NCBI RefSeq assembly: GCF_014698305.1
Contig: NZ_JACJST010000031.1
Span: forward strand, 1 to 60,800
Direction: 5' to 3'
DNA from: Anabaena lutea FACHB-196
GTDB taxonomy: Bacteria > Cyanobacteriota > Cyanobacteriia > Cyanobacteriales > Nostocaceae
Length of the DNA stretch: 60,800 bases
Within the stretch, counting starts at the first letter, position 1; the number at the start of each line of letters is the position of its first letter. The notes beneath the pieces are model-generated. The model searched no databases. It worked only from the letters and a program-made list of their open reading frames with translations, and had not been told where the DNA came from. The position numbers and the translations under genes are program-made. Shown piece after piece: positions 8,269 through 18,681 of this stretch.

Positions 8269-8907
8269 GTGACTAGAACTCGTGAACCCTTAATTAGTTT
8301 GGCACTGTATCACGCCTTTAAATGGTCAGTGGTTAGTCCCATGCTGCATACTTACTTTAGGATCAAGATTTATGGCGTGGAAAACGTCCCCCAAACTGGC
8401 CCATTGCTAGTAGTCAGCAATCATGCCAGTTACTTTGACCCACCAATCGTTTCTAGTTGTGTACGTCGTCCCGTCGCCTACATGGCTAAAGAAGAATTAT
8501 TTAAAGTTCCAGTTTTAGCACAAGCAATTAAATTATACGGTGCTTACCCAGTCAGTCGGGGAAGTGCCGATCGCACTGCAATCCGTTCTGCTTTAGAATG
8601 TCTTGATAATGGTTGGGCTGTGGGTGTTTTTTTAGAAGGGACTCGTACTCCAGATGGTCGGATTACTGACCCCAAAAGAGGAGCAGCACTACTAGCCGCC
8701 AAGGCAAAAGTACCTTTTTTACCCGTAAGTTTATGGGGTACTGACAAGATTTTACAACCAGGTTCATCACTTCCTCGTTCAGTTCCCCTGACTGTCAGAA
8801 TTGGTAAATTAATTGATGCTCCTAGTTCCACTAATAAACAAGAATTGGAGACATTGACACAAAAATGTGCCTCTGTGATTAATGAAATGCACGATTTAGG
8901 GCGATAA
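8269..8907 (+). CDS. plsC: 1-acyl-glycerol-3-phosphate acyltransferase PlsC
   Basis: PlsC adds the second acyl chain to lysophosphatidic acid, making phosphatidic acid at the membrane. The acyltransferase motifs are clear: NHASYFDP (HX4D) and FLEGTRTPDG (EGTR). The best start is GTG at 8269, giving MTRTREPLISLALYHAF (212 residues); an upstream TTG at 8239 adds only a hydrophobic stretch. In related cyanobacteria this gene commonly follows fabD. Here a 4.3-kb accessory block separates them, although strand and order are kept. Confidence 0.9.
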   Translation: MTRTREPLISLALYHAFKWSVVSPMLHTYFRIKIYGVENVPQTGPLLVVSNHASYFDPPIVSSCVRRPVAYMAKEELFKVPVLAQAIKLYGAYPVSRGSADRTAIRSALECLDNGWAVGVFLEGTRTPDGRITDPKRGAALLAAKAKVPFLPVSLWGTDKILQPGSSLPRSVPLTVRIGKLIDAPSSTNKQELETLTQKCASVINEMHDLGR

Positions 8908-8962
8908 TAGCAATTTTAGATTTTGGATTTTCAAGTAAGTGAACCACATTTTTTATTTCACG

Positions 8963-9082
8963 TTCCAGAGAAATAAAGAGTGTAGTCTAATATGTGAAAA
9001 CTGCGGTCATGTCCACAATAGAGATGAAAATGCCGCAGTTATAGCAATTATTAAGGTGTTACAAGTAGTCGGACAAAATTAA
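8963..9082 (+). pseudogene. C-terminal relic of an IS605-family TnpB
   Basis: The frame ending at 9082 reads CENCGHVHNRDENAAVIAII and then KVLQVVGQN. This is the C-terminal zinc-finger half (CxxC) with the last RuvC acidic residue (RDENAA) of TnpB/OrfB proteins. Everything upstream of about 8963 is plsC or spacer, so only the last 40 residues remain. The following 80 bases may hold a right-end remnant, but I cannot define it. It marks an old transposon insertion next to plsC. Confidence 0.7.
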
Positions 9083-9229
9083 ATTCATTAGTGGAGAGAG
9101 GGAACTCTTAACAGAAAAACAATCCGTGTAATTAATTCTGTCGGGGTACTTATCAATTCACTTAATTAAAGCTACAAATGAATCTCCCCGTCTCCCCGTC
9201 TCCGCGTCAGTCCATTTAGAAAAAGAGAG

Positions 9230-10330
9230 TTAAGAATTCCCGGTTCCTGGTTCCCTGCTGTATATTCGTTGCCAGACAGTAAAAGCTAAAAGCAAAATAA
9301 TACTACTGGCACAGGCCATCATCACCGGCAAACTCATCCCTTGTACTCTCATTGCCGACAGGTTAAAAAACAAGGTAATTGACCACAATGTAAAGGCAGC
9401 ATGACGTTGGGATAATCCCCAAGCCAGCAAGCGGTGATGTAAATGGTCTTTACCGGGAGTACTGAGAGGGTTTTTTCCTGCCAATAGTCGCCGGATAAAC
9501 ACCTGAGTAGTGTCTAAAACTGGCAACAGCAGAAATAAAACCGTGGGGATCAGAGCATAAACAGTATTTTGTTGAAGTTTGCCTAAAATACTAGTTGCTG
9601 CTAGTACATAACCGAAAAAATAGGCTCCAGCATCACCCATGATGATGCGCGACGGGTGGAAATTATGGCGCAAAAAGCCCAATGCTGCACCCGCCAAAGC
9701 TGCCAAAACTAAAGTAGCCGCCGCCCGATTGTTAAATTGGGCAGAAACCGCTAATAAACTCATGGCGGTAATAAAGCTAATTCCTCCTGCCAAACCATCC
9801 ATACCATCCATCAAGTTAATAGCATTGGTAATACCGACAACCCACAATACTGTCAACGCCATGGACAGCAGCGAATCAATAGGAGTACCAAATAAAACTT
9901 TGATGCTGATGCCATTGGCAACCAGCAACAGTGCTGTTGTAATCTGCGCCCACAAACGGACAGAAGGGGGTAAGCCAAATTGGTCATCAATAAAGCCGAC
10001 AAGGACTAATATCGACCCTCCTAACAGAATCGTTAAAACTTGAGCTAATACGCCTTGGAGTTCAATAGGACGTAAAAGGCTGGCTAGTACCAAAGCGGCA
10101 ATAACACCGGCATAAATAGCCAAACCGCCTGCATTAGGTAAAGGTTCTCGATTGAGTCGCCGGGCGTTAGGTTGGTCTGCCCAACCCACCCGCAAAGCAA
10201 ATTTGCGTATAATCGGCATTAAACGCCACGTTACCAGCCAAGCCAAGAGAAAAGTAAAAACTACTGCCAACCAGCCGGTGCCGCTAGGGTCAGCAATACC
10301 AAGGGATTTCAGGGAGTTCTCTAGATTCAT
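9230..10330 (-). CDS. WecA/TagO-type undecaprenyl-phosphate sugar-1-phosphate transferase
   Basis: This is a polytopic membrane enzyme of the MraY/WecA family (GT4 phosphotransferase group). It moves a HexNAc-1-phosphate from UDP-sugar to a polyprenyl phosphate, starting cell-wall polymer or O-antigen synthesis. Catalytic Asp motifs are seen in FIDDQFGLP and NAINLMDGMDGLAGG. The GDAGAYFFGY motif and the cytoplasmic HLHHRLLAWGLSQR loop are WecA/TagO-like, not MraY-like. Length 366. The start has a GGGAG site just upstream on the minus strand. It is divergent from groEL. Confidence 0.85.
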   Translation of the reverse strand: MNLENSLKSLGIADPSGTGWLAVVFTFLLAWLVTWRLMPIIRKFALRVGWADQPNARRLNREPLPNAGGLAIYAGVIAALVLASLLRPIELQGVLAQVLTILLGGSILVLVGFIDDQFGLPPSVRLWAQITTALLLVANGISIKVLFGTPIDSLLSMALTVLWVVGITNAINLMDGMDGLAGGISFITAMSLLAVSAQFNNRAAATLVLAALAGAALGFLRHNFHPSRIIMGDAGAYFFGYVLAATSILGKLQQNTVYALIPTVLFLLLPVLDTTQVFIRRLLAGKNPLSTPGKDHLHHRLLAWGLSQRHAAFTLWSITLFFNLSAMRVQGMSLPVMMACASSIILLLAFTVWQRIYSREPGTGNS

Positions 10331-10429
10331 CTCCCAATTCCACCATTACTGCCAGTATCTAAAATGAGCATTAACTGTAATATTAATCAATTTTTTATTT
10401 GTATCTGTTAAATTCAGTAGCTGAGGCAC

Positions 10430-10456
10430 TTAGCACTCTTTGCCTGTGAGTGCTAA
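10430..10456 (+). promoter_or_regulatory. CIRCE operator of groEL
   Basis: TTAGCACTC, a 9-base spacer, then GAGTGCTAA: a perfect CIRCE inverted repeat, 32 bases before the groEL start. HrcA repressor binds this element in bacteria, so heat-shock derepression is expected. Confidence 0.95.
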
Positions 10457-10485
10457 ATTGTCTAATGGAAGCGCTAGAGAAATAA

Positions 10486-12171
<1,686 letters not shown>

Positions 12172-12209
12172 TCACCGCTTCCTCAACTAATTAATTTTTA
12201 TTTTTTTCT

Positions 12210-12245
12210 ACAGTTTGTCTTCACAAAAAGGCAAACTGTTTTTTA
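12210..12245 (+). terminator. Rho-independent terminator of groEL
   Basis: Stem ACAGTTTG (12210-12217) pairs with CAAACTGT (12232-12239), followed by a run of T. It lies 39 bases after the groEL stop. Confidence 0.85.
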
Positions 12246-12337
12246 TGCCATTCAGAAATTTTGCAGAAACTTATAAATGCTATTATGTCGGCTGTAATAC
12301 TGCTGAGTTTTCACGAGAAGTCTGAAAAGCGGCTTTG

Positions 12338-12469
12338 CTCAAGGTCAATTAAAATAATTCGTAATTCGTAATTCGTAATTCGTAATAATGCCGACCGCAG
12401 GCTACGCCAACGTAATTAAGTTTTGTAATGTAGATTTAGACATTGCCACGTTTAGAAGCTCTTGACTTA
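12338..12469. repeat. Direct repeat, copy 1, with four AATTCGT units
   Basis: This stretch starts CTCAAGGTCAATTAAAATAA and ends AGAAGCTCTTGACTTA. It is nearly identical to 12591-12701. The 21-base length difference equals three AATTCGT heptamers, present four times here and once in copy 2. One other base differs (GTAATG against GTAATT). Confidence 0.9.
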
Positions 12470-12501
12470 GGGAACACCACAAAATAAATTACCCAAAAAT
12501 C

Positions 12502-12585
12502 GTAGGGTGGGTTACGGACTAACGTCCTAACCCACCATAAATTTAGGGGATAATGGTGGGTTACGCGCTCGCTAACCCACCCTAC
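12502..12585. repeat. 84-bp palindromic repeat between the direct repeats
   Basis: The ends are GTAGGGTGGGTTA and TAACCCACCCTAC (13-base inverted ends), with internal CCTAACCCACCAT and ATGGTGGGTTA pairing. No frame is coding. A related element with the same end sequence lies at 46248-46350, so it behaves like a dispersed MITE-like or REP-like repeat. Confidence 0.75.
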
Positions 12586-12590
12586 AAAAA

Positions 12591-12701
12591 CTCAAGGTCA
12601 ATTAAAATAATTCGTAATAATGCCGACCGCAGGCTACGCCAACGTAATTAAGTTTTGTAATTTAGATTTAGACATTGCCACGTTTAGAAGCTCTTGACTT
12701 A
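12591..12701. repeat. Direct repeat, copy 2
   Basis: This is a second copy of the 12338 sequence with a single AATTCGT unit, ending 53 bases before the corA start. The two copies flank the palindromic element at 12502-12585. Confidence 0.9.
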
Positions 12702-12753
12702 AACCCCCAGAATTAGTTAAAACCTTTGACAAATGACTATTAGGTAAAAATGC

Positions 12754-13896
12754 ATGATTAAAAAAATTCGCCGTACTTCTAAACGTATTACTAAAAAAGA
12801 TGACAAAGAACATTATCATCAACCAGGAACTCCGCCAGGTACAATCATCATTGATGAAAATGCTGAACAGCCAATTATTTTTTTAATTGACTATAACCAA
12901 ACTAACTTTATCCGTGAACAAATTACTAACCCTGAAGATTGCCTTAACTATTTGGATACAGAATCTGTTTCTTGGGTAGATGTACAAGGCTTAGGTAATA
13001 GAGATATCTTAGAACGCTTGGGGAAAGTTTTTGATTTACATCCTCTAGTTTTAGAAGATGTGGTCAATATGACAGAGCGTCCCAAAATTGAGGATTATGA
13101 AGACCAATTGCTGATTATTGCTCGCATGGTAGTACCGAAGGAAACAGGCTATGGTTTTTATAGTGAACAAGTAAGTTTAGTATTGGCAAAATATTATCTA
13201 CTCACAGTTCAGGAGGAAGCAGAACATGATTGTCTGGAAGGAGTAAGGGTGAGAATTGAGAAAAATAGAGGTATTATTCGCAAACAAGGAGCCGATTATT
13301 TAGCTTATTCTTTATTAGATGCCATTATTGATGGCTTTTTTCCCGTATTAGAACTTTATGGCGAGCAAATTGAAGAATTGGAGCAGGAAGTAATTGTTCA
13401 ACCTACTCCACAAACATTACGAAAAATCTATCAAATTAGACGAGAATTATTGCAACTACGTCGTGCAATCTGGCCTCAACGGGATGCAATTAATTCTTTA
13501 ATTAGAGATGGCAGTGAACTAATTAATGATGAAGTGCGAATTTATTTACGAGATTGTTATGATCATACAGTACAAGTCATGGATATGGTGGAAACTTACC
13601 GAGAACTATCATCGGGATTAATGGATGTCTATCTTTCCGCAGTTAGCAACAAAATGAATGAAATTATGAAACTGCTAACGGTGGTTTCATCAATTTTTAT
13701 TCCCCTAACTTTTGTGGCTGGAATATATGGCATGAATTTTAATACTGAAAAATCGCCATATAATATGCCTGAACTGAATTGGTATTGGGGTTATCCATTA
13801 TGCTTGGCATGCATGGCAATGATTGCTGGTATATTAATATTGTTTTTTTGGCGACGGGGTTGGCTAGATAATTCAGTAGATGTTAAGCGGGATTAA
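12754..13896 (+). CDS. corA: CorA-type magnesium/cobalt channel
   Basis: CorA is a pentameric inner-membrane channel for Mg2+ and Co2+. A long soluble helical domain comes first. Two C-terminal membrane helices follow: about residues 303-325 (VVSSIFIPLTFVAGIYGMNF) and 345-368 (YPLCLACMAMIAGILILFF). The signature GMN is at 326-328 and an acidic periplasmic loop with NTEKS follows. Length 380 is usual for the long bacterial form. The first 60 residues are Lys/His-rich and variable. It stands alone, with no metal riboswitch that I can recognise in its repeat-filled leader. Confidence 0.93.
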   Translation: MIKKIRRTSKRITKKDDKEHYHQPGTPPGTIIIDENAEQPIIFLIDYNQTNFIREQITNPEDCLNYLDTESVSWVDVQGLGNRDILERLGKVFDLHPLVLEDVVNMTERPKIEDYEDQLLIIARMVVPKETGYGFYSEQVSLVLAKYYLLTVQEEAEHDCLEGVRVRIEKNRGIIRKQGADYLAYSLLDAIIDGFFPVLELYGEQIEELEQEVIVQPTPQTLRKIYQIRRELLQLRRAIWPQRDAINSLIRDGSELINDEVRIYLRDCYDHTVQVMDMVETYRELSSGLMDVYLSAVSNKMNEIMKLLTVVSSIFIPLTFVAGIYGMNFNTEKSPYNMPELNWYWGYPLCLACMAMIAGILILFFWRRGWLDNSVDVKRD

Positions 13897-13975
13897 AAAT
13901 GCTAACTAAAAAATTATAATCAATAAATTAATCTACCAATCGACAAAATATTAGCGGGAGTTGAACAACAAATTT

Positions 13976-14692
13976 ATGGCAATACAAAGCGGCGATCAAA
14001 ATCTCATTGTTTTGACAGTTTATATTCTGGGGGTATATTACACGTTCAATCGCATGATTGAATCTATCGACGATATGGTAATGCTGAATTTTCAGAAAGG
14101 TATTGTCGATGAACAATTAAAAGAGCAAAATCTCCAAGATACAGTGGGCATTTCTTTTAAAACAAGTAATTATGGTTTAGATAAAATAGAAACTGATCTG
14201 AAAGAGTTATCAATGAGTATTGAAAATAAATCAGAAAGTATTGCCATATACGTTGACTGGGATAATAGTTCTTTTGTGGTTGAACATACTCAGCAATCCC
14301 GCCGAGTGATTCGCAAATCCCCAGATTTAACACGTGATTTAGCTATACCCCAAGTTCCCACTATCATTGCTCCTAAGAAAACTATTTCGGAAAATGTCAC
14401 CGCAGAAGATGTTTTTCAAAGAGATAAAGAATTAGGTATTTATAAACCAGCATCGCCTTTAATTAATGTTGCTGCCATCAAAAAGAATGATAAGCAAAAG
14501 AAGTTATACAAAGACTTTTTAGATGGCACAAAGGATTTGGAATTTTCATTACAACTCGTGCTGCGGATTTCGGAAATGAGAGTCGGTATTGCTCCTGGTA
14601 TCAATGTTCCTCCAGTGTCAATTATCAATTGTCCCTTTACCATCACCAAGCTACCCTGGACTTACGCTTTACCTTGGAATAAAAAGAAGTAA
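13976..14692 (+). CDS. Unknown conserved-looking protein next to rnpB
   Basis: I do not recognise a family. The start is uncertain. ATG at 13976 gives MAIQSGDQNLIVLTVYILGV; a TTG at 13961 lies directly against GGGAG and is less likely. The front has one hydrophobic stretch (LIVLTVYILGVYYTF), perhaps a membrane anchor. The middle is polar with IAIYVDWDNSSFVVEHTQ. The end is Pro-rich (INVPPVSIINCPFTITKLPW). The product would be 238 residues. It ends 45 bases before the rnpB region. Confidence 0.6.
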   Translation: MAIQSGDQNLIVLTVYILGVYYTFNRMIESIDDMVMLNFQKGIVDEQLKEQNLQDTVGISFKTSNYGLDKIETDLKELSMSIENKSESIAIYVDWDNSSFVVEHTQQSRRVIRKSPDLTRDLAIPQVPTIIAPKKTISENVTAEDVFQRDKELGIYKPASPLINVAAIKKNDKQKKLYKDFLDGTKDLEFSLQLVLRISEMRVGIAPGINVPPVSIINCPFTITKLPWTYALPWNKKK

Positions 14693-14736
14693 TTCCAATC
14701 CAGACACAGATGGCGATCAAAGCGTACACTGGATAA

Positions 14737-15108
14737 AGGAGAGAGTAGGCGTAGGCAGTTGCAGATCAGTTATCAACACTGGTTTGAGGAAAGTCCGGGC
14801 TTCCGAAAGACCAAACTTGCTGGATAACGTCCAGTGCGAGCGATCGTGAGGATAGTGCCACAGAAAGATACCGCCCATCAATTTTAAATTGGTTGGTAAG
14901 GGTGCAAAGGTGCGGTAAGAGCGCACCAGCAGCATCGAGAGGTGCTGGCTCGGTAAACCCCGGTTGGGAGCAAGGCCAGAGGAACTATGGTTGGTCTTTT
15001 ACCAGTTCCGTTAAACAAGAGCCGCTAGAGGTGTCTGGTAACAGGCATCCCAGATAGATAACTGCCCTCGAAAGAGAACAGAACCCGGCTTACTACCGAC
15101 TCTCTTCT
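14737..15108 (+). ncRNA. rnpB: RNase P RNA
   Basis: This is the catalytic RNA that trims tRNA 5' ends. Conserved parts appear in order: GAGGAAAGTCCGGGCTTCC (P3/CR-I area), GTGCCACAGAAAGATACCGC (CR-II/III), GGTAAGGGTGCAAAGGTGCG (CR area), and CAGAACCCGGCTTACTACC near the 3' end (CR-V). P1 is formed by AGAGAGT (14740-14746) with ACTCTCT (15099-15105). Size about 372 bases fits cyanobacterial type A RNA. Exact ends are estimates. A strong terminator follows. Confidence 0.97.
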
Positions 15109-15110
15109 TA

Positions 15111-15150
15111 AACGAATTATGGATTTTTTATTTTCCATAGTTCGTTTTTT
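15111..15150 (+). terminator. Terminator of rnpB
   Basis: The stem AACGAATTATGGA pairs with TCCATAGTTCGTT across a T-rich loop, followed by TTTTT. It begins two bases after the P1 stem of rnpB. Confidence 0.88.
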
Positions 15151-15324
15151 CAATTACAGCAATTTTCAGGTAAATGAATTACATTTAAAGGCAAGTTTCG
15201 CGCAATCGCTCTTAGCAATCTCGTTCGCGGTAGCGTTGCGTAGCAAAGAGTAGACGCTAAGGAGCAAAGTAAGAAAAGAATAGAAAAATTATCTAGTTGT
15301 AGCCATTTAACCTAATATACTGTT

Positions 15325-16707
15325 ATGGATAATCAAATGAACATAAGTAATATAAAATCTTTTTCAGTGTATGGTCTTTTTGAAACAGATAATGTACAAA
15401 TTCCTTTTGATGAAAATATAAAAATACTCGTTGGTGAAAATGGAATTGGAAAAACTCAAGTCTTAAATCTTTTTTATTATACTTTAACAAGAAATTTTTT
15501 TAGACTTGGTGAATTTACATTTGATAAATTGATTTTAGAATTTCATCACGGAAAATCTGTTGAAATAACTAAACTTAATGTAGATGAATTGATTAAACAA
15601 ATTTATGAAAATCCTATAGTTATGGATGAATTTGATAATCAAATTAAAATTAAATATCATAATCTTATGATAGGAGTTGAGATTTTAAAAAAGAGATTTA
15701 TACAAAGCAAGATTCATCTGTTATATACTTCAGATAATTCTAAACCTACTTCTGAAATAAAAAAGCGCCGTGGTTTTGATATATTTGATATACAAATTGG
15801 AAGAAAAAAAGTACATATATTCAACTCTTTTTTTAATCAATGTGAAAAAGAAATTGAATCAGGAACTGGCACTAGTGAGATTATGTATTTTCCCACATAT
15901 AGGCGTGTAGAAGAAGATTTACATAATCTTGGTTATAATGATGACGAACTCTTAAGTCAAGAGAATACACTTATTCAGTTTGGGATGGATGATGTTCAAC
16001 AACGTTTTAATAACATTCAAAACACTATTGATAGACTTTTAAAAGAAGGTTTTTCAGAAATGTCATCTGAAATTCTCAGTCAACTTATAGAAGATGAAGA
16101 AAATACAACAGATAGCGATTTTCTGAAAAATATTGACAATAATGATGTTGAAATTTTATTATCACGTGTCGGAAAGAGAATTTCAGAAACGAAAAAAGCA
16201 AGAATTCGAGAACTACTTTTAAATAAAGAAGCAAAACCTAAAGATAGTTCTCTAAATTTTTTCCTAAAAAAATTAATTGAAATTTACTCTTCTCAGAAAG
16301 AGTTAGACAATTCTGTGAAAGTATTCAGAGACGTTTGTAATAAATATTTGATCAATAAAAAGGTATTTTATGATGAAAGTGCTATCAGAATATTTATAAA
16401 ATCAGAGAAAAATTCTTCTGAAATTGCATTAAGTAAACTTTCTTCTGGAGAGAAACAAATTATTTCTATATTTTCTAAAATTTACCTTTCTGAAAGTTAC
16501 AAAAGATTTATTGTACTTTTCGATGAGCCAGAATTATCATTATCAATAATATGGCAAAAACAATTACTTCCAGATATTATAAATTCAGGAAAATGTGAAT
16601 TACTATTAGCTGTAACTCATTCTCCATTCATTTTTGATAATGAATTAGATAAATATGCTATTGGATTAGATCAATATATTCAATCTCCAGAAATGATTAT
16701 AGCCTAA
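15325..16707 (+). CDS. ABC/SMC-type ATPase, AriA-like (PARIS defence)
   Basis: This is a stand-alone ABC-like ATPase of the AAA_15/OLD type. Walker A is GENGIGKT (37-44), the signature SSGEKQ is at 373-378, Walker B is FIVLFDEPELS with D400-E401, and the H-loop is THSPF with His432. Between them is a long helical insert (about 150-360). There is no fused nuclease. The next gene (DUF4435) overlaps by one base (TAATG). An ATPase of about 460 residues plus a DUF4435 protein of about 300 is the layout of PARIS. There AriA senses phage anti-restriction proteins such as Ocr and holds AriB. The base composition is strikingly AT-rich beside its neighbours, a sign of transfer. Family certain; PARIS assignment probable. 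Confidence 0.8.
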   Translation: MDNQMNISNIKSFSVYGLFETDNVQIPFDENIKILVGENGIGKTQVLNLFYYTLTRNFFRLGEFTFDKLILEFHHGKSVEITKLNVDELIKQIYENPIVMDEFDNQIKIKYHNLMIGVEILKKRFIQSKIHLLYTSDNSKPTSEIKKRRGFDIFDIQIGRKKVHIFNSFFNQCEKEIESGTGTSEIMYFPTYRRVEEDLHNLGYNDDELLSQENTLIQFGMDDVQQRFNNIQNTIDRLLKEGFSEMSSEILSQLIEDEENTTDSDFLKNIDNNDVEILLSRVGKRISETKKARIRELLLNKEAKPKDSSLNFFLKKLIEIYSSQKELDNSVKVFRDVCNKYLINKKVFYDESAIRIFIKSEKNSSEIALSKLSSGEKQIISIFSKIYLSESYKRFIVLFDEPELSLSIIWQKQLLPDIINSGKCELLLAVTHSPFIFDNELDKYAIGLDQYIQSPEMIIA

Positions 16708-17645
16708 TGTCATACTTAGAAAAACTCAAACAAAGTCGAGATAAATCCCAGGTTGCTTATCAAGAATTTGCTCTGCATACAAGACAAGATAAAGATGGTT
16801 TATTTTGTTTTTTTGAAGGTAAAGATAATGCTTACTACTCACCAAGAATAAAACGTTTTACAGATAATTATCACCTAATAATGTGCGGTGGTAGAGATAA
16901 AGTATTAGACGTTTACCGACTTATTACTATTCATTCTGAATACGATAAATACAAAAAAGCTTTTTTCATTGATAGGGATTTTAATGAACCTTTACTACTT
17001 CATAACCCACCAATATTTGAAACACCTTGTTATTCGATTGAAAATTTTTATGTTTCAGTAAATGTTTTTAAAGAAATTCTCAAAAACGAATTTCATTTAT
17101 CAGAGGTTAGTGATCCAGCATTTCAAGTTTGTATTACTCTTTTTAAAGACAGACAAGAAGAGTTTCATCAAGCTACAACTTTATTTAATGCTTGGTATGC
17201 TTGTTTGGTAGAAATTAGAAATACAACAGGAAAAGAAATAGGTGTAAATTTAGATGATAAATTCCCAAAGAATTTTATTGATTTAACTTTAGAGTCAGTT
17301 TCGGTAAATTATGACTTGGAAAAAATAAAACAGACTTTCCCTCAAGCGTTGGAAGTTTCAGAAAATATTTTAAATGCAAAGATTACTGAGTTTATTGATT
17401 GCCAGCATTGTAAAGTTTTTAGAGGAAAATATGAAATGTGGTTTTTGTTAGTATTTTTAAGGTTAATTTTAAGAGACTCTAATAAAAGTCAATTGTTTAT
17501 CACAGAAAAATTAAGTTTTACTTTTAATAATGACTATACCAGTCTAAATCCTATACTTACTAATGAACAAGCACTGACAGCATTTAATGGCTATGCTGAA
17601 ACCCATGAAAGTTTAAATGTATATTTAACGCAAGTGATAAAATAG
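16707..17645 (+). CDS. DUF4435 TOPRIM-like protein, AriB-like toxin (PARIS defence)
   Basis: The front half has the pattern of DUF4435/TOPRIM nucleases: FFEGKDNAYY with Glu37, then MCGGRDKVLDVYRL (60-73), then the acidic pair in AFFIDRDF (Asp89, Asp91), then PCYSIENFYV. In E. coli PARIS the matching protein AriB is released by AriA and cuts tRNA, stopping growth of infected cells. All the metal-binding acids are present, so the nuclease is probably active. Start ATG overlaps the stop of the ATPase gene, so translation is coupled. Length 312. The gene shares the low GC of its partner. No further gene belongs to the unit. Confidence 0.78.
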   Translation: MSYLEKLKQSRDKSQVAYQEFALHTRQDKDGLFCFFEGKDNAYYSPRIKRFTDNYHLIMCGGRDKVLDVYRLITIHSEYDKYKKAFFIDRDFNEPLLLHNPPIFETPCYSIENFYVSVNVFKEILKNEFHLSEVSDPAFQVCITLFKDRQEEFHQATTLFNAWYACLVEIRNTTGKEIGVNLDDKFPKNFIDLTLESVSVNYDLEKIKQTFPQALEVSENILNAKITEFIDCQHCKVFRGKYEMWFLLVFLRLILRDSNKSQLFITEKLSFTFNNDYTSLNPILTNEQALTAFNGYAETHESLNVYLTQVIK

Positions 17646-17862
17646 GCATAAATGTCACTTTATCTCTCCTTTCATGTTTTTATTGTAGTATATGCGATGC
17701 CTGGGGCGTTCCGTATGAGGAATCGCTAATTCCAAATTTCATAAATCTTTGCATTTATGAAAATGCTGTCACAGTAAGTTTTTCCACAAAAACCAACTTC
17801 TATTTATACTCTATATTTAATGCTAAGTTAGGAGTTATTAGCCCTTTTTCCACACTTACTGA

Positions 17863-18600
17863 ATGTCTCTCGTTTATCCCCGCCGTCAAAGGCAACTTGA
17901 AAGTTTAGTCCAAAAGCTGGGTTTGTCAAAAGATGCACCGATAAAGTGGCCATTGCTTGATTTGGCGCTAACTCATGCGACTGTTTCTGAGTCGGCAAAT
18001 TATGAACAGCTGGAATTTGTGGGTGATGCGGTGGTGCGGCTGGTAGCGGCTGTGATGTTATGGGAACATTATCCTGATTGCTCTGTGGGGGATTTTGCGG
18101 CTATTCGTTCCGTTTTGGTGAGCGATCGCATTCTTTCCCAATTAGCAAGAGGATATGGTTTAGAATTATACTTACTCGTCGCTGGTAGTGCTACCGCTGA
18201 TCATATTGGTCAAGAGTCAAGACTTGCAGATGCTTTTGAAGCAGTTCTGGGAGCGCTTTATCTCAGTACTCACAATCTCAATCTGATTCGTCCTTGGTTA
18301 GATCCCCACTTCCAACAACTGACTACAGAAATTCGTCTTGATCCGGCTCGACTCAACTATAAAGCGGCTCTCCAAGAATGGACTCAGGCACAATTTAAAG
18401 TTTTGCCAGAGTATCGAGTAGTGGAGGTGAATCAACCCCACGGCACTCAAGAGCGTTTTGTGGCTGAAGTTTGGTTAAATGAAAAAATGTTAGGACAAGG
18501 CAAGGGACGCTCTATTAAAGCAGCTGAACAGGCAGCAGCTAAAGTAGCTTATGTAGCAGTTACTGAAGAGGTGATTGCTAAGGGAGCAAATGACAAATGA
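17863..18600 (+). CDS. rnc: Ribonuclease III
   Basis: RNase III cuts double-stranded RNA in rRNA and mRNA maturation. The family signature is NYEQLEFVGDAVVRL (about 46-60) with acids for metal binding, and DAFEAVLGALYLS is the second motif (Asp-Glu). A dsRNA-binding domain follows from about residue 160 (NYKAALQEWTQ, then GQGKGRSIKAAEQAAAKVAY). Length 245 is usual. The spacing from the AT-rich defence operon is 217 bases, with no repeats of note. It reads toward the oxidoreductase gene but an 81-base repeat-containing gap separates them. Confidence 0.93.
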   Translation: MSLVYPRRQRQLESLVQKLGLSKDAPIKWPLLDLALTHATVSESANYEQLEFVGDAVVRLVAAVMLWEHYPDCSVGDFAAIRSVLVSDRILSQLARGYGLELYLLVAGSATADHIGQESRLADAFEAVLGALYLSTHNLNLIRPWLDPHFQQLTTEIRLDPARLNYKAALQEWTQAQFKVLPEYRVVEVNQPHGTQERFVAEVWLNEKMLGQGKGRSIKAAEQAAAKVAYVAVTEEVIAKGANDK

Positions 18601-18681
18601 CTAATAATTCCTTAATGGTACAAGCCCCCGGATTTATCAGAGGGGTCAATCCAAAATCTAAAATCCAAAATCCAAAATCGG

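Noticed and set aside
15325-17645. OLD-family nuclease or Gabija/Septu-type system
   Set aside because: The ATPase has no fused TOPRIM nuclease, there is no UvrD-like helicase or HNH gene, and the partner fits DUF4435. PARIS fits better.
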